From contig CM082597.2 in NCBI GenBank assembly GCA_040954595.2, forward strand, positions 6,820,001 through 6,884,000: 64,000 bases of DNA. The letters are read 5' to 3'. Below, piece by piece: positions 1-10,706 of the stretch (its first letter is position 1; every line of letters starts with the position of its first letter). The stretch is from Balanoglossus misakiensis (taxonomy: Eukaryota; Hemichordata). The position numbers and the translations under genes were made by a program. The notes under the pieces were generated by a model. The model did not search any database. It had not been told where the DNA came from and worked only from the letters and a program-made list of their open reading frames with translations.

Positions 1-667
1 TATCATTAGCGTCTAGTAGAGACAGGATGGTGAATTCATGTTGATCTGACAAGGTGGGCGTTGCAGGAAGACTGAAGAACTTCTCATCGGGAATCGGCAA
101 GATTTGATAATGTTTGATGTGGTTTACAAACTGTTGGTAATACATGCCGTAATTGCGGAAGGTCTGAAATCCCACTGAGAAGACGCTATTTGCCTTCTTG
201 CTTTCCATGGCAACAGCATCAGAACAATACTGGAATTCATCGTCTTGGTAACCCACGGCAACAGCTGGTGTCTGACGGGAATACAAGTTGATGTGATGAT
301 AATGAGCATGAGGGTAAAGGTCGCTCTGGATCTTGACCGCCGCGTCTGATGTAACCATACCAAAACCGATCACCATGGCAACATTACCGAGTCGACTTAA
401 CTCTGGAAAGTACCACTTGTGTGCTAGCAGCCACTGGGTACCCATTGGTTGCCGACGGAGACGTTCTGGTGGATCTGGATAAATTAATGTGACTCCCATC
501 TTCTTGGCTTCAATCTGCATTGCCTCAGTTACACAGAACGCTGTACAGCAAACCTCAATGCCGAGGGATTTCAACATTTTACTCAGAAAGTTGACAGCAG
601 AAGGAACACCACCACTCAATCCATCTCCCCAATCTGGACTCACAATTAATGCTGTTGGTCTGTCCAT
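1..667 (-). CDS. Glycosyltransferase-like protein, 5' coding exon (partial)
   Basis: One open reading frame of about 222 codons runs from an ATG at 665-667 off the left edge. A splice acceptor (tttag) ends at 675, so the exon begins at 674 with seven bases before the ATG and the first intron may lie in the 5' UTR. The protein begins MDRPTALIVSPDWGDG, then has a Gly-rich LSGGVPSAVNFLSKML stretch, like the first beta strand and loop of a GT-B Rossmann fold. Hydrophobic strands GIEVCCTAF and NVAMVIGFGMVTSDAA follow. I take it as the N-terminal half of a GT4-like domain of a kind I recall as expanded in invertebrate deuterostomes; that assignment is inference. No signal peptide is visible. The catalytic C-terminal half lies outside the window. 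Confidence 0.6.
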   Translation of the reverse strand, partial: MDRPTALIVSPDWGDGLSGGVPSAVNFLSKMLKSLGIEVCCTAFCVTEAMQIEAKKMGVTLIYPDPPERLRRQPMGTQWLLAHKWYFPELSRLGNVAMVIGFGMVTSDAAVKIQSDLYPHAHYHHINLYSRQTPAVAVGYQDDEFQYCSDAVAMESKKANSVFSVGFQTFRNYGMYYQQFVNHIKHYQILPIPDEKFFSLPATPTLSDQHEFTILSLLDAND

Positions 668-695
668 CTTGCCACTAAAAGCAATAAATAAAATA

Positions 696-840
696 ATTCT
701 TTACTATCAATCACGTGATCTGGGCATGTGACCCACGGCATTGTCATTTTCAGGTGACGGGCAAGCAATATTTCAGCATCCAGGGAGTTTTTCCGAGTAT
801 TATTTGACTTTAGAACCGCCAAACATGTAACATGTCAGCC
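696..840 (+). repeat. MITE family R1, truncated copy
   Basis: The sequence starts with the terminus ATTCTTTACTATCAATCACG and follows the other R1 copies (16481, 20113, 45641, 59184) until about 840, where it stops. The distal terminus is missing. Confidence 0.7.
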
Positions 841-944
841 CTATACCTTTGCTTGTGTGGATAATTTTCTTGAGTCACCAGTGAGTTTGTTGAGTTATTG
901 GCGCATCAGTCATAGAGGGCGCACTGCTGGGAACCATATAAATT

Positions 945-1011
945 TGATTGATTGATTGATTGATTGATTGACTGACTGACTGACCGACTGATTGATTGAT
1001 TGATTGATTGG
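945..1011. repeat. (GATT)n microsatellite with GACT interruption
   Basis: Tandem GATT tetranucleotides with a central block of GACT/GACC variants. Confidence 0.95.
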
Positions 1012-2076
1012 TGATAAAATATAGCCATATTTGAAATTGATCAAATTGATTATGCATACCAATACGACCATGCATGCACTCACTGACTTACGCAGGTTTC
1101 CCTATATTACCACAGTGCACCACAGAAAGATTAATAAACGTGAATTAACAAATTGTTTCGGCGGTGATTCGATCAATTTCAAAGCATGCAATGATATAAA
1201 ACATAAACAAGATGGCGACAGTTATGTAAACAAACATTTACACAGGTATGTGTCAGCGTGCAACAACGGTTTCCCTGAAGTAGGTCACGTGGTCCGTTTT
1301 CCTCGATCAGGCCGGCCATACCATTGTATTTGTTATTTTTTAGTGCGACGTATTTTGGATATCAAGCTGTAGCTCTGCGTACAGGTCTGTGTGTTCCCGG
1401 CGTTACACGGCCTTCACACAGACCTGTACGCAGAGCTAATCAAGCTGCAGCGATCAATGGGGATTCGATCAACAGGGAGGCTAGGGAGCGTTAAAGCCTA
1501 CACTCCCCCCATCACTGTAAACAGATCAAACTACCGAGTGTATATCCACTCCACGATACTAACCTTGAAAGTGATTCGCATCTGGTTCACTCTGTCAACA
1601 GTCCAACGTGCGCATCTGCCACTGACGCGGGACACGAGTCTGTCTGCCTGCCCCAAGCTCTGCTCAACATTGAAAGACTGGTTAATCTTCAACTCAGAGG
1701 AACACATCGATGACCTCAAATGACCTTTGTGTACAGCGCAGCCAGCGGCCGAGTCCAGTCTTATCTTAGTTTGCCCCATTCCCACTGGAGAACGGGAGGG
1801 GGATCAAACTTGTTCGAGCTGCCGCAGGGAGCTCTTCCTCCTTGTTCGTAGTGTGTGCTTGTGTGTTTGTTTGTAAATATGGCCACGTTTGTTTGTTGAC
1901 TACGTTACTGGTTAGGGTATATTCAACGATTCGTCTAGAGTTAGCGTAAGGGTTTATTTGCTCCATAAATATCACTCCCGTCTATGTGTATAGGCCTAGG
2001 GAGTGATGCTGTGGAGGAAATTTAACCCACATGTTGTTTACATGGACAACACCGTCACGTAATCTTAACAGTGTTG
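1012..2076. other. Intergenic, no gene recognised
   Basis: Apart from a 24-bp inverted repeat (1370-1438) I see nothing coding. The open frames here overlap one another on both strands and resemble no family. Confidence 0.6.
1370..1438. repeat. Perfect 24-bp inverted repeat
   Basis: The left arm at 1370-1393 (starts TAGCTCTGCGTACAGG) and the right arm at 1415-1438 are exact reverse complements around a 21-nt spacer. Confidence 0.95.
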
Positions 2077-2242
2077 TTAAAGGGACCAAGTCTCTCTCTC
2101 GCTGCCCATTTTCCATTAATTATGTTTGATACAAGACACTGTTTATGTTACTCTACATGTACATGTGGATATACAGTGAATCAGCATTCGACCACACACG
2201 AATTCCATTCCGTTTGTAGGATATGAGAGTAACAAAATGAAT
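2077..2242 (+). mobile_element. TTAA foldback MITE (family P), left half
   Basis: Starts at TTAAAGGGACCAAGTCTC and matches the left half of the intact family P copies, ending at the centre (GAGAGTAACAAAATGAAT). The right half continues at about 8184, so the copy was split by the intervening nested elements. Confidence 0.85.
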
Positions 2243-2299
2243 TAAAGCTGCAAGCAGCGTTGGCGGGGCACAAGCGGTTCCCATGGTGACCAGCAAATG

Positions 2300-5200
2300 C
2301 CACGGCTGTATCTGCTGGGGATACCAAGATACGGGAAAGTAGGTCAAAGGTCACCTGAGGTCACCCCAAATTTAGGCAAAAAAATTGGACCCCATACTAG
2401 TCTAGATCCAACAAAAAACCAGACCCCTAGCCCTATTGGTTCGCCTGCAATTAGGTATGCACATAATTAATGAGGTCTTGTGTAAGACTCCATTATGTGC
2501 TCAATCCCCATAAAAGCCAGGGCTCTAACTGCTCTGGATGCTGAGATATGGGAAAGTAGATCAAAGGTCATCCAAGGTCACCCAAAATTTGGGCATAAAA
2601 TTTTGAACCCAGAGTGGGCCATGTCCAACTAAAACCAGACCTCTAGCCCTATTGGTTAGCCTGGAATTAGATATGCAGAAAAATGATGTTTCAGAAATAG
2701 GTCAAGGGTCATTGCCAAAATTACCAAAAGATTTGTGTCATGTCCTGGCAGCATTGGTACCCATGTCCACAAAATTCATGACTGTGGTGCTTTGACAAGA
2801 GGAGGTATGGGGAATACGCATATATAATTAGTTGTTTTAAAACTGGGTCAAAGGTCATGTGCAAATTGCCCCGAAAAATTGTGACAACTTCCGGTCATAT
2901 GACGACTCATATCCAAAAAAAGAATTTCCGTGCTGTCAACATTTTGGCTACAAAACGGAATTTTCACTTTTCAATGGTTTTCCGAAAATCCAACATGGCC
3001 GCCATAATGATCGACCAATCACAGTGCGCTTCGCAAACTTGATAGACATAGGTTAGGTGACCACATCCCCCGAATCCCGTGACTCGGCAATCGCTGGTTC
3101 TGGAGAAGAAGATTTTTAAAGTTTTAAGCAGTTTTTCAGAAAAACAATTGTAGCAAAAAAACTTTATGTGTGACGTCATGATTTCAATGGGGTAAAATGA
3201 TGGACAGAAGATAGGCTACCTGCACACCAAATTTAAACTCGATCAGCCCAGTGGTTTTTGAGAAGGACTCGTTTAACGATTTTCAGGAAATCCAATATGG
3301 CCGCCAGGTCACGTGACTAATTAAATATTCATGAGCCACTGCACGTCTACTCATTGGCCCCTATCACCCTACCAAGTTTCAGGCCCCTAGGTGCTGCCGT
3401 TTTCCAGATCTACCTGGCCGAATTTTGGAGAAGAAGAAGAAGAATAAGAAGAATTAAAGCTGCAAGCAGCATTGTCCGGGCCCAAGCTCTATTATCTGAT
3501 CTGATTATTAGATATGCACATAATTAATGAGTAGAAACATAATGCTGTGTTTAGCAAATGAAATATCAAGGTTATATCTATGTTTGGTGCTGATATAGTG
3601 TTAAGTAGGTCAAAGGTCATCCAGAGGTCACCCACAATTTGGGCAGAAAATGTTGACCCATAGTGGTCCATGTCCATCAAAAACCAGACCTCTAGCCCTT
3701 TTGGTTAGCCCGGAATTAGGTATGCACATAAATAATGCGTAAAGCAGGTGTCACAGGTGAGCCAAAACTTTGGCTTTTCATTATGGCCCCATACCTCCAA
3801 ATGCCCAGACTGTACCTGCTTTGGATGTCGAGATATGCAAAAGTAGGTCAAAGGTCATCTGAGGTCAACCAAAATTTGGGCAGAAAATTTTGACCCAAAG
3901 TAGTCCATGTCCAACAAAAACCAGACCTCTAGCCCTTTTGGTTAGCCCGGAATTAGGTATGCACATAAATAATGAGTTAAGCAGGTGTCACAGGTGACCC
4001 ACAACTTTGGCTTTTCATTATGGCCCCATATCTCCAAACGCCAAGGCTGTATCTGCTGTGGATGTCGAGATATGCAAAAGTAGGTCAAAGGTCACCCGAG
4101 GTCACCCAACATTTGGGCAAAATATTTTGACCCCATACTGATCCATGTCCAAAAAAACCAAACCTCTAGGTCTATTGGTTCATCTGTAATTAGGTATGTG
4201 CCATTTAATGAGGTCAGCAGAGGTCAAAGGGGTCATGAAAAGTAGCACAATTTTTTGATCACATACAAATCCACATACATCAAAAACCAAACTTATAGCC
4301 CTATTGGTTAGCCTGGAATTGGATATGCAGAAAAACGATGCGTCAAAAGTAGGTCAAAGGTCATTGCCAAAATTACCAAAATATTTATAGGTTATTCTTG
4401 TCATATGATGATTCATATCCATAAAAAGAATTTCTGTGCTATCAATTTTTAGGCTAGAAAGGGAATTTTTACTTTTTAATCGTTTTTCACAAAATCCAAT
4501 ATGGCCGCCATAATCTACGACCAATCACATTCTTCTTCGCAAACTTGATAGACATCTATTTAATGACCACACACACTAAATCTTGTGACTCGGTTATCGC
4601 CGGTTTTTGAGAAGAAGATTTTTGAAGTTTTACTATGGTTTTTCGAAAATCCAATATGGCCGCCATAATCTTCGACCAATCACAATGATCTTCGCAAACT
4701 TGATAGACATCAGTTAGGTGACCACATACCCCAAACGGCGTGACTCGGTTATCGCCGGTTCTGGAGAAGAAGATTTTTGAAATTTTGACCAGATTTCAGA
4801 AAAACAACTGTAGCAAAAAAACTGCAACATTGACAGCAAAATATCCAATTACAAAAATGATGGGCATTAGGTATACTAGCCGTACACCAAATTTGAAGTC
4901 AATCTGACTTGTAGTTTCTGAGATCTGAGATTTGCATTTTTTCAGAAAATCCAATATGGCCGCCAGGTCACGTGACTAATTAAAAATTCATGGGTTCAAT
5001 GCACGACTACTCATTGACCTTGACCACTGTAGCAAGTTTGAAAACTGTACCTGCAGTGGTGTCTGAGATCTAGAGCGACAAAGAATTGACATAAGAATAA
5101 AGAAAGAAAGAAAGAAAGAAAGAAAGACTGAAAAATACCAACGAAACCAATAGGGCCCAAGCCTGGCTTGGCTTGGGCCCTAAATATAGCTGCAAGCAGC

Positions 5201-7262
5201 AATAGCGGGCCCAAGCCAACATATCACATAGCACATAGCAACATAGCAATAAGCATATCTGCTCTGGATGCCAAGATATGGTAAAGTAGGTCAAAGGTCA
5301 CCTGAGGTCATGCAAAATTTGGGCAAGAAATTTTGACCCTATACTGGTCCATGTTCAACAAAAACCAAACCTATAGCCCTATTGGTTAGCCTGGAATTAG
5401 GTATGCACATAATTAATGAGGTAGGCAGGTGTCACAGGTGATCCCCAATTTTGGCTTTTCAATTTTAGTCCCAACCCTCCAAACGCCAAGTCTGTACCTG
5501 CTCTGGATGCCAAGATCTGGTAAAGTAGGTCAAAGGTCAGCCGAGGTCAAGCAAAATTTGGGCAAGAAATTTTGAACCTATACTGGTCCATGTTCAACAA
5601 AAACCAAACCTATAGCCCTATTGGTTAGCCTGGAATTAGGTATGCACATAATAAATGAGATATACAGGTGTCACAGGTGACCCCCATTTTGGCTTTTCAA
5701 TTTTAGTCCCAACCCTCCAAACGCCAAGTCTGTACCTGGTCTGGATGCCGAGATATAGGAAAGTAGGTCAAAGGTCACCTGAGGTCACCCAAAATTTGGG
5801 CAAGAAATTTTGACCCTATACTGGTCCATGTCCCACAAGAACGAAACCTCGAGCCCTCTTAGTTAGCCCAGAATTAGGTATGCACATAATTAATGAGTTA
5901 AGCAGGTGTTACAGGTGAGCCTAAAATTTTGCCTTTTATTTTGGTGCCATTGTGCTCACTGACCAATAGATAGTCACTGTACAAGACTATTGCACAGACC
6001 AGAATTCCACAATAAGACATGGACATAGCTTAACCATAGAGGTATAAGTAAAGGTATAAATTTAATAAAAAAATTAATATAAAAAAATCGGTCGATTTTT
6101 CATAGTATTTTTTTCCGCTTAAAATTATTGACAAATGCTAGGCTAGCTGCACACCAAAGTTGGAGATGATCGGCCTAACAGATTTTGAGATATGTATGCA
6201 TATTTATCCAAAATAATATGTTGTCATAGCTTAACTATGTAAAGTATAGGCACATGGCTTGGGCGAAAAATATGAAAAATAATACTTAAAAATCTTCTTC
6301 TGAAAATTGACATGGCCTATGGCCTTGACATTTGGCATGTAGAACCCTGGCCATGTGGTCCACAAAGCATCTGAACAGAATTTTGATATTTCAATTCATA
6401 TGCAAATTAGGCCGATTTGAAAAGTTTGCCCATATATGGTCATCAGGTCACATGACTTATTAAACATTCACAAGGGTACTGCACCAGCTCTCATTGGCCT
6501 GCACCATTGTGCTAAGTTTGAAATTGGTAGGTTCAGCCGTTCTCCAGATCTACCTGGCCGAAAAAACTACACAAGAAGAAGTAGAAGAATTAAAGCTGCG
6601 AGCAGCATTGTCGGGCCCAAGCGCTGATCTCGAATTATATATGCACAGTATGAATGAGAAGAAACAGAATTTTCTATCGGGTGTATCTCATGACATAACA
6701 AGGACGTGTGTATTTTTGCTGCTGAAATAGGGTGAAGTATGCCAAAGGTCACTTGAGGTCACCCAACATTTGGGCAACTTTTTTTGACCGATACTGGTCC
6801 ATGTCCAACAGAAACCAAAACTCTAGCTCTATTGGTTCGCCTGTAATTAGGAATGTGCATATTTAATGAGGTCAGCAGGTGTCACAGGTGACCCAAAAAT
6901 GTGGCTTTACATTTTGGTCCCATCCTGCCAAATGCCATGGCTGTATCTGCTCTGGATGCTGAGATATGCGAAAGTAGGTCAAAGGTAACCAGAGGTCTTC
7001 CAAAATTTGGGCAAAAAATTTTGATCCCATACATGTCCATGTCCAACAAAAACCAAACCTCTAGCTCTATTGGTTCGCCTGTAATTAGCTATGCACATAA
7101 TTAATGAGATCAGCAGAGGTCAAAGGGGTCATGAAAAGTAGCAAAATATTTTGATCACACACTAATCCACATGCATCAAAAACCAAACGTCTAGCCCTAT
7201 AGGTTAGCGTTGAATTAGATATGCAGAAATAATAATGCATGATAAGTAGGTCAAAGGTCATG
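2300..7262 (+). repeat. About 238-bp quasi-tandem modules carrying AGGTCAAAGGTCA
   Basis: Inside the nested elements a module with AGGTCAAAGGTCA, ATTTGGGCA, a CCTCTAGCCCTATTGGTT-like block and TATGCACATAATTAATGAG repeats. Exact AGGTCAAAGGTCA occurs at 2341, 3607, 3845, 4082, 4351, 5288, 5527, 5765 and 7248. Spacing within runs is 237-239 bp, so the module is truly tandem in places. Confidence 0.9.
3455..5185 (+). mobile_element. Nested GCTGCAAGCAGC element, copy 2
   Basis: The head hairpin is at 3459-3470, inserted in the (GAA)n purine tail of the outer element. The copy ends with (GAAA)n at about 5100-5125 and a hairpin with arms TAGGGCCCAAGCC (5151-5163) and GGCTTGGGCCCTA (5170-5182). Confidence 0.65.
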
Positions 7263-8125
7263 TGAAAAATCGCCAAAAATTTGTAACATATTTTAGTCAT
7301 ATGACGAATGATATCCATGAAAAGAATTTGTATGCTATCAATTTTTAGACTAGGAAAAGGAATTTCAATTTTTCACTGCTTTTTACGAAATCCAATATGG
7401 CCGCCATAATCTTCGACCAATCACAATGCTCGTTGCAAACTTGATAGACATCAGTGTTGTGACCATACTCCCCGAATCTTGCGACTCAGTTATCGCCAGT
7501 TCTGGAGTAGAAGATTTTTGCAGTTTTACTATGGTTTTTCGAAAATCCAATATGGCCGCCATAATCTTCGACCAATCACAATGCTTCTTATCAAACTTGA
7601 TAGACATCAGTTAGGTGACCACATACCCCAAACCGCGTCACTCGGTTATCACCGGTTCTCGAGAAGAAGATTTTTGAAATTTAAGCCAGATTTCAGAAAA
7701 AAAATTGTAGCAAAAAAACTGCAACATTTACAGCAAAATATCCAATTACAAAAATGATGGGTAGAAGGTAGACTACCTGCACACCAAATTTGAAGTCGAT
7801 CTGACTTGTAGTTTCTGAGATCTAAGATTTGCATTTTTTCAGAAAATCCAATATGGCCGCCAGGTCACGTGACTAATTAAAAATTCAAGGGTTCAATGCA
7901 CGACTACTCATTGACCTTGACCACTGTAGCAAGTTTGAAAACTGTACCTGCAGTGGTGTCTGAGATCTAGAGCGACAAAGAAGTGAACCAAGAATAAAGA
8001 AAGAAAGAAAGAAAGAAAGAAAAACCCCAACGAAACCAATAGGGCCCAAGCGCTGCTATGCGCTTGGGCCCTAAAAAAGCCAACAATACCAATAGGGCCC
8101 AAGCCTGCTTGGCTTGGGCCCTAAA
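5186..8125 (+). mobile_element. Nested GCTGCAAGCAGC element, copy 3
   Basis: The head GCTGCAAGCAGC is at 5189-5200, followed by GCGGGCCCAAGCC. Its matching tail hairpin appears to be 8093-8123 (TAGGGCCCAAGCC, loop TGCTT, GGCTTGGGCCCTA). Copy 4 sits inside, just before the last CAACAATACCAAT block. Confidence 0.55.
6591..8076 (+). mobile_element. Nested GCTGCGAGCAGC element, copy 4 (innermost)
   Basis: The head hairpin at 6595-6606 is followed by GGGCCCAAGCGC. The tail hairpin 8040-8073 has arms TAGGGCCCAAGCGC and GCGCTTGGGCCCTA, matching this head at the positions where the copies differ. A (GAAA)n tract lies just before it at about 7998-8023. Confidence 0.65.
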
Positions 8126-8183
8126 TATTCCAACAATAACAATGGGGGCACAAGCCGCCTGAGGGCGCTTGTGCCCCCAATAA

Positions 8184-8312
8184 AAGGGAAACACCCATTA
8201 TTCGTTTTGGTAAGTTTTTCACTCTCGTGTCTGCAAGCAGGATAGAAGTTGTGTGTGGTCGAACATTGATTCCCTATATATCCACATGTAGAATAACATA
8301 AGCAGTGTCTTG
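8184..8312 (+). mobile_element. TTAA foldback MITE (family P), right half, truncated
   Basis: Matches the right half of family P (TTTTTCACTCTCGTGTCTGC, then TGTGTGTGGTCGAACATTGA) and stops after GTGTCTTGT, losing the terminal TTAA. It completes the half at 2077-2242. Confidence 0.8.
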
Positions 8313-8371
8313 TCGAGGTCACCTCAGTCGAAGGTCACCTTGACTCACACATTAAATATATTACATACAAG

Positions 8372-8444
8372 ATGGCGGCTTCGACGAGTAGTATGTCGAG
8401 GAAAGTAATAGTTCTATTTGTCATGAAGATGAGTGTCTGTTTAG
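8372..8444 (+). CDS. Shisa-like gene exon 1: signal peptide
   Basis: ATG at 8372 opens MAASTSSMSRKVIVLFVMKM, a basic then hydrophobic leader. The exon ends in phase 1 at a consensus donor (TTTAG|gtaaga), which fits the phase of the exon at 10378. The ATG lies inside a GATGGCGG context. Confidence 0.75.
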
Positions 8445-8809
8445 GTAAGACGATATTTACAATTACCGGAAGGACATGCGATGGTGGCAATGTTGAAATG
8501 GTCTGAGACGGAAAACACACAGTGAAAGTCACAAGCACTGTTTCGTAGGTGACGCCCTTAATATATATTATAGACTAAGTGTATTGAACTCGCGTCGATC
8601 ATTTGTGTGTAGGCCTATTATATTTCGGTATTATAGGTATCACCTAGTCTGCTACGGGTTCGTAGACTTACCACCCCACCCCGGCCCCCGCCCACGGCTA
8701 CGGACCCGCACCGGGGTATCAAAGGCTAGATTAGAAGCAGTTTGCAGTTTTGTATTTGCAAATCTACGTCAGTACACGTAGGCCCGTAACTTGAAGAATG
8801 TCAGAGCAC

Positions 8810-8879
8810 AATCAGATGTAGGGAACGGCGACGTGGTTTTTGTATAAAAAAAACACGTCGCCGTTCCCTACATCTGATT
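8810..8879. repeat. Perfect 26-bp hairpin
   Basis: Arms 8810-8835 (AATCAGATGTAGGGAACGGC then GACGTG) and 8854-8879 are exact reverse complements around an 18-nt A/T-rich loop. There is no transposon terminus beyond the arms. Confidence 0.95.
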
Positions 8880-9108
8880 TTAATGAGATTGGTCAGAGCA
8901 GAGATAGAGGTTGAAGGACTGTGCAAAAGGGGTCATTGAGACTGAATTGATCAACGGGCATTTGTAATCTGCGGAATGCCAGTTAGGAATGTTATAAACA
9001 ATCTCCATGATTGATACACAAAATTATAAGACAGAAATGTTTTTACAGCTACAGTCAGTGTAGGCCTAGGCCTATGCTTCGAAATAATTAGCACATTGGG
9101 CCTAATTA

Positions 9109-9543
9109 GGGAGCCTTCAGTAATTACGAGGGGGTGGGTGGGCCGGGGGAATCAGGGGTGGGTCACTTTTTACAATCCCACTTGGGGGGAGGGTCACTTT
9201 TTCCAGAAGCCGATTTTACAGTCAGATCTTGTTGGTGGATTGTGCATGTGATATTTCCTGAATACAGAGCAGGGATTAATTGATATTAAAAACAAAATGA
9301 ATTGGGAAATTAATATGAAAATGATAATTTATGCAAATTATATGCAATTTCTATACTTCTAAATTTTCAATTTATTAATATAAATATTGCTTAGGCTTCT
9401 GTGTGTAGGGGAGGGTCACATTTTAGAAGGGATGATAAGGGGGAGGGTCACATTTTAGAAGGGATGATAAGGGGGAGGGTCACATTTTACAGTTCAGGTG
9501 TACTCTGAATCCCCTCGCCCCCTCGTAATTATTGAAGGCTCCC
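9109..9543. mobile_element. TTA-flanked MITE with GGGAGCCTTCA ends (Harbinger-like)
   Basis: Termini GGGAGCCTTCAGTAATTACG and, inverted, CGTAATTATTGAAGGCTCCC are flanked by TTA at 9106-9108 and 9544-9546. A 3-bp TWA duplication is typical of PIF/Harbinger; the superfamily is inference. Inside, a block around GGGGGAGGGTCACATTTTAG repeats in tandem (about 9408-9496). No transposase. Confidence 0.8.
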
Positions 9544-9906
9544 TTATGCTATGGGTAGATCACCGACTTCCTCTTGTGATTGACATAAATCATACCGACG
9601 GCAGTTGATAGCATGTCCAACCCTACATGCAAAAGAGACAGTTGTATTACAGGCCAAAATTAGTTGCACTTCACGTTGTGAACAAAAACAAAACAAAATG
9701 TTCTTTTTTTAGCTTAAAATTATTGCATTTTACAGCCCAAAGACCTACCATTTGCCTCTTCACATGATTATATTCATGATTGTACATTCAAACGTAATAG
9801 ACTGATACGTCAATAAGCTTACGGATGGGTATATACACAAAGGTATTACTTGTACATCGTTAACTAGTACATGTACTAGTATCAGGCCGTGATTTTGGTT
9901 TTACGT

Positions 9907-10227
9907 TTAAAGGGACTAAGTCTCTCTCTCGCTGCCCTTTTTCCATTAATAACTTGTAATGTACTTGTGGATATATAGTGAATCAACATACGACCACACA
10001 CGATTCCATCTCGTTAATTTGTAGGATATGAGAGTAAAAATCTCGCCAAAATGAATAAATGAGTAAACACTTGTTTATTCATTTTGGCGAGTTTTTCACT
10101 CTCGTGTCTACAAGTGGGATGGAAGTTGTGTGTGGTCGAACGTTGATTCACTATATATACACATGTACATTAACATAAACGGTTAATTAATGGAAAGGGG
10201 GCAGCGAGAGAGACTTTGTCCCTTTAA
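9907..10227. mobile_element. TTAA foldback MITE, family P, complete
   Basis: TTAA at both ends; termini TTAAAGGGACTAAGTCTC and its inverse. The two halves are long imperfect inverted repeats, so the transcript would fold back on itself. TTAA targets suggest mobilisation by a piggyBac-type transposase (inference). Confidence 0.85.
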
Positions 10228-10377
10228 TATTTTGACCCCGAATCCCCGCCCAGTACTTAGCGGATGAAAACCCTAGCTGCTGACAATGATGGGAGCTGCA
10301 CATCTTAAAATGAGCGATATAAATTCTTTAAAAAAAACACGATTCTGTGAAATGTTCAATTATTCCTATTCTCACAG

Positions 10378-10699
10378 GCTATGAGTATTGCAGCGGTTAT
10401 TATGACGAAAATTCACATTGGCAAGATGGTTTCTATTGCGAGTCCTACGAACCGTACTGCTGTGGCTCTTGGCAAGACAAGTACTGCTGTAGCACCGAAG
10501 GCTCTTACATGGTCGAGGCCGAGTACTGCGAAGGTTACACCGATAAGAATGGAGATTGGGTGAGCGGTTTCCGTTGCGGCGGGGACGGTAGGAATATCTA
10601 CTGCTGTGGCTCCAAGTGGAATGGAAAGTACTGTTGTGACTATGACTACTACTACTTCGGCAAGGACGACGATGATTCTTTTGTATATAGCACGGGACC
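10378..10699 (+). CDS. Shisa-like gene exon 2: two Cys-rich modules
   Basis: Acceptor TTCTCACAG|GC and donor GGACC|gtaagt. It encodes two tandem copies of the pattern C-x-G-Y-x-D/N...W-x-x-GF-x-C...CCG...CC: first EYCSGYYDENSHWQDGFYC with CCGSWQDKYCC, second EYCEGYTDKNGDWVSGFRC with CCGSKWNGKYCC. An acidic DDDD stretch follows. Six cysteines per module fit the Shisa N-terminal domain. Confidence 0.85.
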
Positions 10700-10706
10700 G
10701 TAAGTA

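Larger units (their letters stand above)
2243..8183 (+). mobile_element. Outer GCTGCAAGCAGC-headed element containing nested copies
   Basis: The head hairpin GCTGC-AA-GCAGC is at 2247-2258, followed by GGGGCACAAGCGG. The hairpin at about 8144-8178 has arms GGGGGCACAAGC and GCTTGTGCCCCC, so this head and that tail appear to belong together, with three related elements between. A (GAA)n or (GAAA)n tract, CAACAATAACAAT and then a terminal hairpin form the 3' end. A head motif repeated in the tail hairpin, a purine microsatellite and a 3' stem-loop resemble Helentron/HINE-type rolling-circle elements; that class is inference. No transposase is encoded. Confidence 0.6.
8445..10377 (+). other. Shisa intron 1, repeat-rich
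   Basis: Contains a 26-bp hairpin (8810-8879), a TTA-flanked MITE (9109-9543) and a family P foldback (9907-10227). I see no further exon or RNA gene. Confidence 0.6.

Noticed and set aside
1391-1785. Overlapping 84-110-codon frames on both strands
   Set aside because: No resemblance to a protein family and they begin within a hairpin; probably repeat-derived.
9121-9500. Tandem GGGGGAGGGTCACATTTTAG units as a regulatory array
   Set aside because: They lie entirely inside a TTA-flanked MITE and are most simply part of it.
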